64,000 bases of DNA. Source: Paenibacillus pabuli. Its GTDB lineage: Bacteria; Bacillota; Bacilli; Paenibacillales; Paenibacillaceae. Shown piece by piece: positions 43,443-51,850 of this stretch. Positions within the stretch are counted from its first letter, which is position 1, and each line of letters opens with the position of its first letter. The notes below the pieces were generated by a model. That model saw only the letters and a list, made by a program, of their open reading frames with translations. It was not told the DNA's origin and searched no databases. The stretch covers positions 3,596,001 to 3,660,000 of the forward strand of contig NZ_CP073714.1 of NCBI RefSeq assembly GCF_023101145.1. The letters run 5' to 3'. The translations under genes and the position numbers were made by a program.

Positions 43443-45014
43443 GTGATCAATATTCTGGTTGTGGACGATCAAAAGCACATCCGTGACGGTCTGCGGGCGA
43501 TGCTGCCTCAATTTCCTCTGGAGCTGAACAACATTTACTATGCCGCAAGTGGGATGGAGGCGCTAATCCTTTTGCGCCAGCATAACATTCACATCGTTAT
43601 TACTGATATTATGATGCCGGACATGGACGGACTGGCACTGATGGCACAGACCAAAGAGGAGCGCATCGAGGTGGAATACCTCATTATTAGCGGTTATAGT
43701 GATTTTACATATGCTCAAAAAGCGATCGAACTTGGGGCAAAGGGATACTTGTTAAAACCTCTGAAGCGAGAGGATCTGCAAACTTCACTAGAGCATGTAT
43801 GGCAAGAAATCCAGACACGGCAGGCTCTTACGAACAACATACAGCATGTCTCCCGTCTCGCTCGAGAGACAGATCGTAAAGAATTACGAATGTTTATGCA
43901 GGGAGCGTTAAACGATGAGGCCTGGATCCTCCAAATCCAGGAACAAAATCCTGTGTTATGGAACAATTATCGCTTATGTTTGCTGCGAGAGAAATGCTGG
44001 ATCAACCAGCCGGGTTCCAGCAGCGTCCATAGCATGGAAGCTATTGCTTATGGTGTATTCGGTAGACAAGGCTGCGTTTGCCTGCAACACAGCCCGTATC
44101 TGATCCTCGCTGTGAGTGCAGCCATAGATCCGGAGGCTTTGCCAGCGGCACTCAAGGAAGGAATGATCGATGCCATAACCGTTATGACTGACCCGCAGCA
44201 AGGATTAAAGATGTTGCCTGACAGTTATGCACAAGTACTTGAGCTATACCGCCACAGTTACCTGTATCCAGATCAATATATGATCCAACCCGCACATATT
44301 GAGCATATGGAGCAGCAGTGGAAAATTCCCTATGAAGAACTTCATCAGCTGTTCCAGTCTGTTGGGACTGTTGATAGTGGTGCAATTGCTCAGAGAATTT
44401 CCGCCATATTTCATAAAAATGTGCTGCAGCGCTATCATATTCACTATACCCAACAGCTCTGCGGCGCCACAGTGCAGATGATGGAGGAATATGAACGAGT
44501 TATTCGCCCCTACATGGGTGAAGAAGCGTTGGATCTTAAATCTTTGCGTAATCTCTTTGATTATCCGGGGATGCGTGATTATATTCAAGCACTGCAACAG
44601 CAGCTGCTTCGGCTGAATCAGTTCTATTATGATTATAAGTACAGCTATCGCAATTCGCAGGATTTAAATGAAGCTATCCGTTTTATACACGAAAGCTATC
44701 ATAAGCCGCTGGACCTCGCGACGGTATCCAATCATGTGTCGCTTAATTACGCCTATTTCTCAAATCTGTTCAAGAAGAACATTGGCAAAGGGTTTGCTGA
44801 ATATCTGAGAGATGTACGTATGGATAAAGCGCGGCGTCTCCTAGCCGAAACCGACCATAAGATTGTTGAAGTGGCTGCTATGGTAGGCTATGAAAGCTAC
44901 AAAAGTTTTACACGAGCGTTCCGCCTTGCGATGGAAATTCAACCCACAGAGTATCGACAAATGATGCGCCAAAAGGTAGAACGTGAAGTGCAATACCACA
45001 GTACAAATATATAA
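43443..45014 (+). CDS. YesN-type AraC-family response regulator
   Basis: 523 residues from a GTG eight bases after GGAGG. Receiver domain at residues 1-120: ILVVDDQKHIRDGL, phospho-acceptor Asp in IVITDIMMPDMDG (about 54), ISGYSDFTYAQKAIELGAKGYLLKP. A middle 270-residue part has no clear motif. The C-terminal 100 residues hold two AraC helix-turn-helices: IHESYHKPLDLATVSNHVSLNYAYFSNLFKKNIGKGF and KIVEVAAMVGYESYKSFTRAFRLAMEIQPTEYR (key stretches). The cognate target is likely the GH16 gene immediately downstream. Confidence 0.93.
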   Translation: MINILVVDDQKHIRDGLRAMLPQFPLELNNIYYAASGMEALILLRQHNIHIVITDIMMPDMDGLALMAQTKEERIEVEYLIISGYSDFTYAQKAIELGAKGYLLKPLKREDLQTSLEHVWQEIQTRQALTNNIQHVSRLARETDRKELRMFMQGALNDEAWILQIQEQNPVLWNNYRLCLLREKCWINQPGSSSVHSMEAIAYGVFGRQGCVCLQHSPYLILAVSAAIDPEALPAALKEGMIDAITVMTDPQQGLKMLPDSYAQVLELYRHSYLYPDQYMIQPAHIEHMEQQWKIPYEELHQLFQSVGTVDSGAIAQRISAIFHKNVLQRYHIHYTQQLCGATVQMMEEYERVIRPYMGEEALDLKSLRNLFDYPGMRDYIQALQQQLLRLNQFYYDYKYSYRNSQDLNEAIRFIHESYHKPLDLATVSNHVSLNYAYFSNLFKKNIGKGFAEYLRDVRMDKARRLLAETDHKIVEVAAMVGYESYKSFTRAFRLAMEIQPTEYRQMMRQKVEREVQYHSTNI

Positions 45015-45109
45015 ATGGAATACAAAACCCAAAAAAATGGGATAGAACAAAAATAATTGTACCTTTTCAGCAGTTTATCCTATTCGATAGAATAAAGATG
45101 TTCCCCCGA

Positions 45110-45123
45110 TGTAAGCGATTACC
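45110..45123 (+). promoter_or_regulatory. cre-like site before the GH16 gene
   Basis: TGTAAGCGATTACC matches the cre consensus TGWAANCGNTNWCA except for the last base. It lies 52 bases upstream of the GH16 start. Confidence 0.55.
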
Positions 45124-45174
45124 TATGAACGCATGAATTGGGAGAAACCATTATCCTATCAAAGGAGGGCAATT

Positions 45175-47223
45175 ATGAAACCATCTCACTTTACGGAGAA
45201 ACGGTTTATGAAAAAGGTGCTTGGTTTGTTCCTAGTTGTTGTGATGCTGGCCAGTGTTGGTGTGCTGCCAACTACAAAAGTTCAAGCAGCTGGAACGACA
45301 GTTACTTCAATGGAGTACTTCTCACCGGCAGATGGACCTGTTATTTCAAAATCTGGCGTTGGCAAAGCCAGCTACGGATTTGTCATGCCTAAGTTCAATG
45401 GAGGCTCCGCTACGTGGAACGATGTTTACAGTGACGTGGGTGTCAATGTGAAAGTGGGTAACAACTGGGTTGATATCGATCAAGCCGGAGGATATATCTA
45501 TAACCAAAACTGGGGGCACTGGAACGATGGCGGTTTCACTGGATACTGGTTCACCCTCTCCAAAACAACCGAAATTCAGCTGTACTCCAAAGCAAACGGG
45601 GTTAAGCTTGAATATCAGCTTGTATTCCAAAACATAAACAAAACAACCATCACAGCGATGAATCCGACACAAGGGCCGCAAATTACAGCAAGTTTCACAG
45701 GCGGTGCAGGCTTTACATATCCAACGTTCAACAACGATCCTGCGATAATTTATGACGCCGTAGCTGATGATCTGAAGGTATATGTCAAACCTGTAAACAG
45801 CAGCACATGGATTGATATTGACAATAATGCAGCCAGCGGCTGGATTTATGATCAAAACTTCGGCCAATTCACCGACGGTGGAGGAGGTTACTGGTTTAAC
45901 GTAACGGAATCGATCAACGTCAAATTGGAATCCAAGACTTCTTCGGCTAACCTTGTTTATACGATTACCTTTAATGAACAAACAAGAAATTCATATGTTA
46001 TTACACCATATGAAGGTACAACCTTTACAGCTGATGCGAATGGTTCCATTGGGGTCCCGCTTCCCAAAATTGATGGGGGGGCACCAATCGCCAAGGAACT
46101 GGGCAATTTTGTATACCAGATCAACATCAATGGACAATGGGTTGATTTGAGTAACTCCAGTCAGAGCAAGTTTGCATACTCCGCTAATGGTTACAACAAT
46201 ATGTCTGATGCCAATCAGTGGGGATACTGGGCTGATTATATCTATGGCCTTTGGTTCCAGCCAATTCAGGAAAATATGCAAATTCGTATCGGCTATCCGT
46301 TGAACGGACAGGCGGGTGGAAATATTGGTAACAACTTCGTGAACTATACCTTCATCGGCAATCCAAATGCTCCGCGTCCAGATGTATCCGATCAGGAGGA
46401 CATCGCGATCGGAACACCAACCGACCCGGCTATCGCGGGCATGAATCTTATCTGGCAGGATGAATTTAATGGAACTACGCTCGATACAAGTAAATGGAAC
46501 TATGAAACAGGTTATTATCTGAATAACGATCCTGCTACCTGGGGTTGGGGCAACGCAGAACTGCAGCATTATACAAACAGTACCCAAAATGTATTTGTAC
46601 AGGATGGAAAGCTGAATATCAAAGCCATGAACGACAGCAAATCGTTCCCGCAGGATCCGAATCGATATGCACAGTATTCCTCAGGTAAGATTAACACCAA
46701 GGATAAACTTTCCTTGAAGTACGGCAGAGTAGATTTTCGTGCCAAGCTGCCTACCGGTGATGGCGTTTGGCCGGCTCTGTGGATGCTTCCAAAAGATTCA
46801 GTATATGGCACATGGGCTGCATCGGGTGAAATCGATGTCATGGAAGCGAGAGGACGTCTTCCAGGGTCTGTAAGCGGTACTATACACTTTGGTGGACAAT
46901 GGCCCGTGAACCAGTCTTCGGGTGGAGATTATCACTTCCCAGAAGGGCAAACATTTGCCAATGATTATCATGTGTACTCGGTAGTTTGGGAAGAAGACAA
47001 CATTAAATGGTATGTCGACGGCAAGTTTTTCTATAAAGTCACTAACCAGCAGTGGTACTCCGCGGGTGCACCGAATAATCCGAATGCTCCGTTCGATGAG
47101 CCGTTCTACCTCATTATGAACTTGGCAATCGGCGGAAACTTCGATGGCGGCCGTACGCCGAATGCGTCTGATATCCCGGCTACCATGCAGGTGGATTATG
47201 TACGTGTGTATAAAGAACAGTAA
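45175..47223 (+). CDS. Secreted GH16 endo-beta-1,3-glucanase (laminarinase) with three N-terminal repeats
   Basis: 682 residues from an ATG after AAAGGAGGGC; a frame start at 45133 lacks a site. Signal peptide to about residue 40 (KVQAA). Three beta-sandwich repeats of about 105 residues follow (40-145, 150-250, 255-375); each keeps a W-V/I-D-I/L pair and a Y-W-F or LWF segment and may bind glucan. The catalytic GH16 domain begins MNLIWQDEFNGTTLDTSKWNYE near residue 437; nucleophile and acid/base glutamates are in GEIDVMEARG near 555. FYLIMNLAIGG and VDYVRVYK close the domain. It degrades beta-1,3-glucan outside the cell and sits right after the two-component genes. Confidence 0.92.
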   Translation: MKPSHFTEKRFMKKVLGLFLVVVMLASVGVLPTTKVQAAGTTVTSMEYFSPADGPVISKSGVGKASYGFVMPKFNGGSATWNDVYSDVGVNVKVGNNWVDIDQAGGYIYNQNWGHWNDGGFTGYWFTLSKTTEIQLYSKANGVKLEYQLVFQNINKTTITAMNPTQGPQITASFTGGAGFTYPTFNNDPAIIYDAVADDLKVYVKPVNSSTWIDIDNNAASGWIYDQNFGQFTDGGGGYWFNVTESINVKLESKTSSANLVYTITFNEQTRNSYVITPYEGTTFTADANGSIGVPLPKIDGGAPIAKELGNFVYQININGQWVDLSNSSQSKFAYSANGYNNMSDANQWGYWADYIYGLWFQPIQENMQIRIGYPLNGQAGGNIGNNFVNYTFIGNPNAPRPDVSDQEDIAIGTPTDPAIAGMNLIWQDEFNGTTLDTSKWNYETGYYLNNDPATWGWGNAELQHYTNSTQNVFVQDGKLNIKAMNDSKSFPQDPNRYAQYSSGKINTKDKLSLKYGRVDFRAKLPTGDGVWPALWMLPKDSVYGTWAASGEIDVMEARGRLPGSVSGTIHFGGQWPVNQSSGGDYHFPEGQTFANDYHVYSVVWEEDNIKWYVDGKFFYKVTNQQWYSAGAPNNPNAPFDEPFYLIMNLAIGGNFDGGRTPNASDIPATMQVDYVRVYKEQ

Positions 47224-47315
47224 TAAGATAGCCGTTTCCACGATTGGGGTCGTGTCGGGGCCACACACCATAGTTTTCGGTGATGAGGCAAGATGAACGA
47301 AGAAGAAAAGACAGG

Positions 47316-47358
47316 GAAGACCAACAACATTTTTGTTGTTGGTCTTTATCGTTTTTTA
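47316..47358. terminator. Strong terminator after the GH16 gene, probably bidirectional
   Basis: AAGACCAACAACA pairs with TGTTGTTGGTCTT around a short T loop; a T run follows on the plus strand and a T/C-rich tract on the minus strand, serving the converging BlaR1-like gene. Confidence 0.9.
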
Positions 47359-47415
47359 AAAGTTAGATAATTTGTGTTAAGCAAAATTTCTTTTTCGACT
47401 CTAGCCTATACCATT

Positions 47416-48768
47416 TTAATGACGGGAAGCAGCCTGCGCCGAAGGACGCGTTACCGCAGGAGCTTCCTCACGAACTACCTCTTGAGCCGATGGACGTGCC
47501 ACTACAGCTGCTTCTTCGCGAACTACCGTTTGAGCTGATGGACGCGTTACCGCAGGAACTTCTTCACGAACTGCCGCTTGTGCGGAGGGACGAGATACCA
47601 CAGAAGCTTCTTCACGAGCTATCGCTTGTGCAGATGGGCGTGCTACCACAGGAGCATCTTCGCGAACTGCGGCTTGTGCGGATGGACGAGATACCACAGG
47701 AACTTCTTCGCTGACAGCGGCTGGTTGCGATGGACGCGCTACCGCAGAAGCTTCCTCGCTCGCAACCACCCTCGGAGTATTGCTTGAAGCCCAAGCTGTT
47801 GTTACTGTACTAACTGCAGCAACTAGGAATAGCGTAGATACCGCAATAACAAAGGTTTTCTTTTTCACATTCTTTACGTTAAGCATGAAAGTTAATCTCC
47901 TTTTGAGTTGTTTACCGTCCCCGGATAAAGAGGAACAGAATTGTACGGGTAAATTCCGTGATCCTGCCACTACGTTCAGGATGGTTTCCCCATAGCGTTT
48001 ACGATCTGCATAGGACATTCCTTTTACGACTTCTTCATCACAGGACAGTTCACTCCATGTATGAATGTCTTTGGAAAGTATATGAACCAATGGATTGAAC
48101 CAATGTAATGCACGAGCTACTAATATAAGCGCCTTGATCCACAAATCTTTCCTTTTCAGGTGGATCAGCTCATGATGGAACACCATACCGATATCCACAT
48201 TTGCAGAATTCCTCATAGGCAGGTAGATAGTGGGTTTTCTCAGTCCAATTAAAAATGGACTACGAATGATAGCGCTGTAAGCTAGCTTAACCTCGTTCTG
48301 GAGACCCAAATTCTCCTTGATTACAGGAAGCAGCATTGCAACATCACTGTTGTTTGGAACAGTGGTTCGTGTTAGTTTTAATTTCTTGAGAAAGCTGTGA
48401 TAACAATAGATTTGCCATGCTGCAAAAGCTATGATCCCGAGCACCCATAAGCATATAATAGCGAGAGCAACGTTCGCCGAAATGGTCTGTGCCTGGATGG
48501 CAGGAGCTGGATTGAATGTCCCAGGTAACACATGTTTAACAGTTAAGGGTAATTCGTTTACTGTAGTAATGGACGGTAAAAATGAAAATATCCAATTAAA
48601 GGCCAGGAAGATGGGCAATAGATACAATCCTAAAGCCATTTTTCCAATTCCAAAACGCCATTTTGCAGGGAAGACTTGAAAGGGAATGAGGCGCAATAAC
48701 AGAATGAAAGCGACAACGACACTTCCGGCAACAGTCAGCGTAGACAGTAATACAAAAATGGTATTCAT
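47416..48768 (-). CDS. BlaR1/MecR1-like membrane metalloprotease (M56) with repeat tail
   Basis: 450 residues; overlap with the blaI gene is absent, gap nine bases. Membrane helices at about 5-27, 40-62 and 100-122. The M56 zinc protease motif is HHELIHLKRKDLW near residue 195, and ELSCDEEVV near 235 supplies the third ligand region. A last helix lies at about 305-327. After it, where BlaR1 has a penicillin-binding sensor, stand seven 16-residue repeats (SAQ-x5-EE-x-P-x-V-x-RP) to the end. In the family the protease is activated by a signal and inactivates BlaI, so the tail may be a different sensor or a wall spacer. Confidence 0.85.
   Translation of the reverse strand: MNTIFVLLSTLTVAGSVVVAFILLLRLIPFQVFPAKWRFGIGKMALGLYLLPIFLAFNWIFSFLPSITTVNELPLTVKHVLPGTFNPAPAIQAQTISANVALAIICLWVLGIIAFAAWQIYCYHSFLKKLKLTRTTVPNNSDVAMLLPVIKENLGLQNEVKLAYSAIIRSPFLIGLRKPTIYLPMRNSANVDIGMVFHHELIHLKRKDLWIKALILVARALHWFNPLVHILSKDIHTWSELSCDEEVVKGMSYADRKRYGETILNVVAGSRNLPVQFCSSLSGDGKQLKRRLTFMLNVKNVKKKTFVIAVSTLFLVAAVSTVTTAWASSNTPRVVASEEASAVARPSQPAAVSEEVPVVSRPSAQAAVREDAPVVARPSAQAIAREEASVVSRPSAQAAVREEVPAVTRPSAQTVVREEAAVVARPSAQEVVREEAPAVTRPSAQAASRH
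47419..47781 (-). repeat. 48-bp tandem repeat encoding the 16-residue tail of the BlaR1-like protein
   Basis: Seven units plus a partial one (residues about 330-450). The five inner units read SAQ(A/T/E)-(A/V/I)-(V/A)-R-E-(E/D)-x-x-(V/A)-V-x-R-P; the first two are degenerate. The DNA repeats are similar but not identical, so the array has drifted since it expanded. Confidence 0.85.
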
Positions 48769-48777
48769 AGATTACAC

Positions 48778-49152
48778 CTACTTTTCCGAAAACCATTGTC
48801 TCAGCTCTGCAATGTCTTTATCCGAGAGTTTGTCGCCATCATACAAAGCTGAAATCAAATTTTTTACTGAGCCTTGATATAATCCATCCAGGACTTGTTG
48901 TGCCTCCAATAGCTTGTAATCTTCAGGCGAAATACGAGGGACATACTTATTGGTACGTCCATCCCTTGTAGCTGTAAGTGCCCCTTTGTCTACCAGCCGA
49001 GATAGGAAGGTAGAGATCGTTTGTGCCTTCCATGCTTTTCCCCTTTGGGAGAACATGTTCAGCAGTTCGGTGGAGGTGACAGGTGGCTCACACTCCCAGA
49101 TCACTTCCATCAGTTCCATTTCAGTATCCGATAATTTTTGAAGATGGTTCAC
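48778..49152 (-). CDS. BlaI/MecI family repressor
   Basis: 124 residues from a GTG at 49152, eight bases after AAGGAG; a GTG at 49161 is too close to the site. Winged-helix signature: LSDTEMELMEVIWECEPPVTSTELL, then WKAQTISTFLSRLVDKGALTATRDGRTNKYVP, and a C-terminal dimer part with the DKLSDKDIAELRQW stretch. BlaI proteins repress their own operon until cleaved after BlaR1 signalling. Two dyads with ACTAC/GTAGT arms lie just upstream and are the likely operators. Confidence 0.92.
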   Translation of the reverse strand: MNHLQKLSDTEMELMEVIWECEPPVTSTELLNMFSQRGKAWKAQTISTFLSRLVDKGALTATRDGRTNKYVPRISPEDYKLLEAQQVLDGLYQGSVKNLISALYDGDKLSDKDIAELRQWFSEK

Positions 49153-49203
49153 GGTGAACACTCCTTAACTTCGTTATGCGTCCATATCGAAGGTTATTAC
49201 TAC

Positions 49204-49239
49204 ACTACGTAGTACGTATAACTTACTACAACGCGTAGT
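49204..49239. promoter_or_regulatory. Probable BlaI operators
   Basis: A perfect 10-bp palindrome ACTACGTAGT (49204-49213) and ACTAC-AACGC-GTAGT (49225-49239) lie 52-87 bases upstream of blaI. BlaI/MecI sites are built on TACA/TGTA- or ACTAC/GTAGT-type arms. Confidence 0.7.
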
Positions 49240-49369
49240 ATATAGTCAAGGGTTGACTGGGTGCTTCCTAACACCAAAGCTCAATCTTTGATTGATTTTA
49301 ATGCAGGGACAACTGTCGGGAGTATATACTTAATTTTAAATCCTGAAAACCATTATAGGGAGGAACCAA

Positions 49370-49996
49370 ATGAATCTGTTTCATATACAATCTACACTGC
49401 AAGGGATCGACTGGACCTCGTCGTTTCTGGAGAACAACTTTATTGGCATTGGTTGGCCTGCGACAGGAGATTTGGAACATGGGTCTGCAGAAGAATGGAA
49501 AGAGCAGCTGGTTCAACGCTACAGGTTAGGAGAAACGGAACTTAGTGATGTCATGGACACTCTCTATACATTTGTGTACATCATGCAGGATGGAGACTAT
49601 GTTTTAGTGAGCGATAAGGATTGGACGTATGTAGGGGATATGGGAGATTATTTTTACGATGATTCCAACGGAACCGAAGGGGAATCCATATGCCACCGAC
49701 GAGGAGTTACCTGGCTGGGACGCATTCCATTAGCCGAGTTAAATGACAAGGTACTTGCACTTGTAAGTCATGACTCAATTATTGCAAAATTCGAACATCC
49801 AATTGCTCAGGCGAAACTGGAACCCTGGGTTTCGATCACCTCTTCGACCACTACAGGAGATAATCATTCTTCAGCTAGAGTTGATGAAGGCACTGTTCAA
49901 GAAGCGCTCAATGTTCTGAAAAAGGCGTTGCAGAGCGAAGAAGCAGACCTGCGAATCCGTGCAGCGGTGGCAATTTTACAATATGCTAAATCCTAG
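49370..49996 (+). CDS. Hypothetical protein with EVE/PUA-like domain
   Basis: 208 residues; start after AGGGAGGAACCAA. The first 140 residues resemble the PUA/EVE-like domain found next to restriction endonucleases: FIGIGWPATGDL, then DGDYVLVSDKDWTYVGDMGDYFYD, and CHRRGVTWLGRIPLAEL. Such domains bind modified bases or small ligands. The C-terminal 45 residues are helical (EALNVLKKALQSEEADLRIRAAVAILQYAKS) and look like one HEAT-type repeat. No nuclease domain is fused and no partner gene is near. The assignment is tentative. Confidence 0.55.
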   Translation: MNLFHIQSTLQGIDWTSSFLENNFIGIGWPATGDLEHGSAEEWKEQLVQRYRLGETELSDVMDTLYTFVYIMQDGDYVLVSDKDWTYVGDMGDYFYDDSNGTEGESICHRRGVTWLGRIPLAELNDKVLALVSHDSIIAKFEHPIAQAKLEPWVSITSSTTTGDNHSSARVDEGTVQEALNVLKKALQSEEADLRIRAAVAILQYAKS

Positions 49997-50020
49997 GGAA
50001 GTTAAAGAACTGGGACCAAA

Positions 50021-50052
50021 GAACAGCAGTCTGTATAGGCTGCTGTTTTTTG
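50021..50052 (+). terminator. Terminator after the EVE-like gene
   Basis: Perfect 8-bp stem AACAGCAG/CTGCTGTT with 10-base loop and six T. Confidence 0.88.
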
Positions 50053-50179
50053 GTGTTCTAAAAAGTGTTATGGTCAGTTCCCGCGTATACCTGGCCCGAA
50101 CCGAATCCAGAACTGGAAAGTTGAAACATCTGCCATTCGGTGTTTTCTTGTATTGTCTGTTGTCGGATATAAAATTATC

Positions 50180-50223
50180 TTGTCAAATGGCAGACAGCAT
50201 GATATCGTTGATAACGATTATCA
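50180..50223 (+). promoter_or_regulatory. Promoter with Fur box before the siderophore-binding gene
   Basis: TGATAAC-G-ATTATCA (50209-50223) matches the 7-1-7 Fur box TGATAAT-N-ATTATCA at all but one position. It follows a TTGTCA (50180-50185) and weak TATCGT (50203-50208) pair spaced by 17. Iron-loaded Fur should repress the gene. Confidence 0.82.
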
Positions 50224-50250
50224 ATATCATTTTAAAAAGGTGGGTTTATT

Positions 50251-51282
50251 TTGCTGAAACAAAAAAATTCAATATGGCTGTTCTCCGCTCTAATTCTATT
50301 ACTCGTACTGAGCGCATGCGGGCAGAAAGCAGCATCAAGCAATGCCACGGAGACCACAAATACAACCGTGACCACGAGCACAGAATCATCAACCAATTCC
50401 ACTTCAGCGTCTGATGGCGATACGACAACCGATGCCGAAGGAGAGACCTTTACATATCAATCCGATGCAGGTGAAGTGGAAGTACCTGTAAATCCAAAGC
50501 GAATCGTTGATCTGACCGCATTTTCAACAGGGTACTTTGTAGCACTCGATGCTCCCGTAGTCGGGGCGTTGTCAGGCGCAATCAACAACAAGTATATCAA
50601 AGACCAGCTCGCAAGTGAGGGAACGACAGATCTCGGCGAGCAGCCAACTGCTGAACAACTTGTCAGCCTAAAGCCTGATCTGATCATCGCATACACGGGT
50701 ACGGAGGGACTCGATAAATTGTCACAGATAGCGCCAGTGGTACAGTTACAATATGGCAAGCGCAATTTCAAGGATCTCATGTTGGAGATGGGTAAACTGA
50801 CCAATAGAGAAGCCGAAGCAAAAGACTGGATCACACAATGGGAAGCGAAGATCAATGAGCTGAAGCCAAAAGTACTTGCCGCTGTGGGAGATCGTACAGT
50901 CTCCATTTTGAATCCATATTCCAAAGGACTATATGTATTTGGTCATAATTACGGGCGTGGTGGTGAGATACTTTATGGCGAATTTGGCCTGAAGGCACCA
51001 AAAAGAGCCCAGGCTGAAGCCATTGACAGCGGCACAGGCTGGGCCTCAATCTCGATGGAAGTGCTGCCGGAATATGCAGGAGATATTATCTTTACCAGTC
51101 CATGGTCGGGTGACACAAGCGATTCACAGATTGTCTATGACAATGCGTTGTGGAAAAATCTATCTGCGGTTAAAGACAGCAATGTATTTCAACTTGATCC
51201 AACCTCAGACACTTATAATGACCCTGTATCACTTGAAGGCCAGCTGAAGTTTATCTCAGACAGTTTGCTATCGGTGAAGTAG
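50251..51282 (+). CDS. Siderophore/iron ABC transporter substrate-binding lipoprotein
   Basis: 343 residues from a TTG eight bases after AAAAAGGTGG. Lipobox VLSAC near residue 20, then a Ser/Thr-rich linker of about 45 residues. The class III binding-protein fold follows: GEVEVPVNPKRIVDLT, GEQPTAEQLVSLKPDLIIAYTG, IAPVVQLQYGKRNFKDLMLEMGKLTNR and GWASISMEVLPEYAGDIIF (key stretches). Proteins like FeuA and YclQ have this pattern. A Fur box overlaps its promoter, consistent with iron uptake. No permease or ATPase genes are adjacent, so it must use a transporter encoded elsewhere. Confidence 0.9.
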   Translation: MLKQKNSIWLFSALILLLVLSACGQKAASSNATETTNTTVTTSTESSTNSTSASDGDTTTDAEGETFTYQSDAGEVEVPVNPKRIVDLTAFSTGYFVALDAPVVGALSGAINNKYIKDQLASEGTTDLGEQPTAEQLVSLKPDLIIAYTGTEGLDKLSQIAPVVQLQYGKRNFKDLMLEMGKLTNREAEAKDWITQWEAKINELKPKVLAAVGDRTVSILNPYSKGLYVFGHNYGRGGEILYGEFGLKAPKRAQAEAIDSGTGWASISMEVLPEYAGDIIFTSPWSGDTSDSQIVYDNALWKNLSAVKDSNVFQLDPTSDTYNDPVSLEGQLKFISDSLLSVK

Positions 51283-51290
51283 TCATTCTC

Positions 51291-51326
51291 AACCCTTTGG
51301 TGAATATGGACCAAAGGGTTTTTTTA
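51291..51326 (+). terminator. Terminator after the siderophore-binding gene
   Basis: Perfect 11-bp stem AACCCTTTGGT/ACCAAAGGGTT, 8-base loop, then a T run. Confidence 0.92.
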
Positions 51327-51391
51327 AAATCTTATTTTCATGATATTATGAGATGAAGTGAATGAAATAAATTTTAGTTAGGAGAAATAAC

Positions 51392-51763
51392 ATGGATGCT
51401 TTTGCAGAATATCTAGCACGAATTGATAACTTGGGGCATCGGAATCGGACGGAAGAAATTCTGGAGTGGATCACAAAGAAATACCCACAATTGGAACCAA
51501 AAATAGCTTGGAATCAGCCCATGTTTACCGATCATGGCACTTTTATAATTGGGTTTAGTGTATCCAAACATCATTTGGCTGTGGCGCCTGAAAAAGCCGG
51601 GATTAATCATTTTTCCGATGAAATTACGAAGGCCGGTTATGATCACACCAAGGAATTGGTACGCATCCGGTGGGACGGGCCGGTTGATTTCTCTTTACTG
51701 GAGAGAATGATTGAATTCAATATTACGGAGAAGGCAGACTGTTCAACTTTTTGGCGGAAATAG
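51392..51763 (+). CDS. DUF1801 frataxin-like iron chaperone (YdhG/Fra type)
   Basis: 123 residues; start after AGTTAGGAGAAATAAC. The sequence follows the YdhG/Fra pattern of bacilli over its whole length: FAEYLARIDNLGHRNRTEEIL, PKIAWNQPMFTDHGTFIIGFS, HHLAVAPEKAG, HFSDEITKAGYDHTKELVRI and FNITEKADCSTFWR. The family member in B. subtilis delivers iron for Fe-S cluster and heme synthesis. Its place just after a Fur-controlled siderophore-binding gene supports an iron role, although a terminator separates the two. Confidence 0.85.
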   Translation: MDAFAEYLARIDNLGHRNRTEEILEWITKKYPQLEPKIAWNQPMFTDHGTFIIGFSVSKHHLAVAPEKAGINHFSDEITKAGYDHTKELVRIRWDGPVDFSLLERMIEFNITEKADCSTFWRK

Positions 51764-51785
51764 GCATGATGGATATGGATAACAG

Positions 51786-51826
51786 AAGACCTCGCTCTCA
51801 CATACAACGATGAGCGGGGTCTTTGT
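51786..51826. terminator. Bidirectional terminator between ydhG-like and araC-like genes
   Basis: Stem AGACCTCGCTC/GAGCGGGGTCT with one G-T pair and a 14-base loop, flanked by TTTG on the right. Confidence 0.75.
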
Positions 51827-51850
51827 ATTGGTTTAGGAGAACTCACATCA

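Noticed and set aside
47490..47787. Plus-strand frames opposite the BlaR1 repeat tail
   Set aside because: They are repeats only because the coding repeat on the other strand is a multiple of three bases (48 bp).
49959..50414. 151-codon frame between the EVE-like and siderophore-binding genes
   Set aside because: It runs through a terminator, the Fur box and the start of the next gene, and its composition fits a shadow frame.
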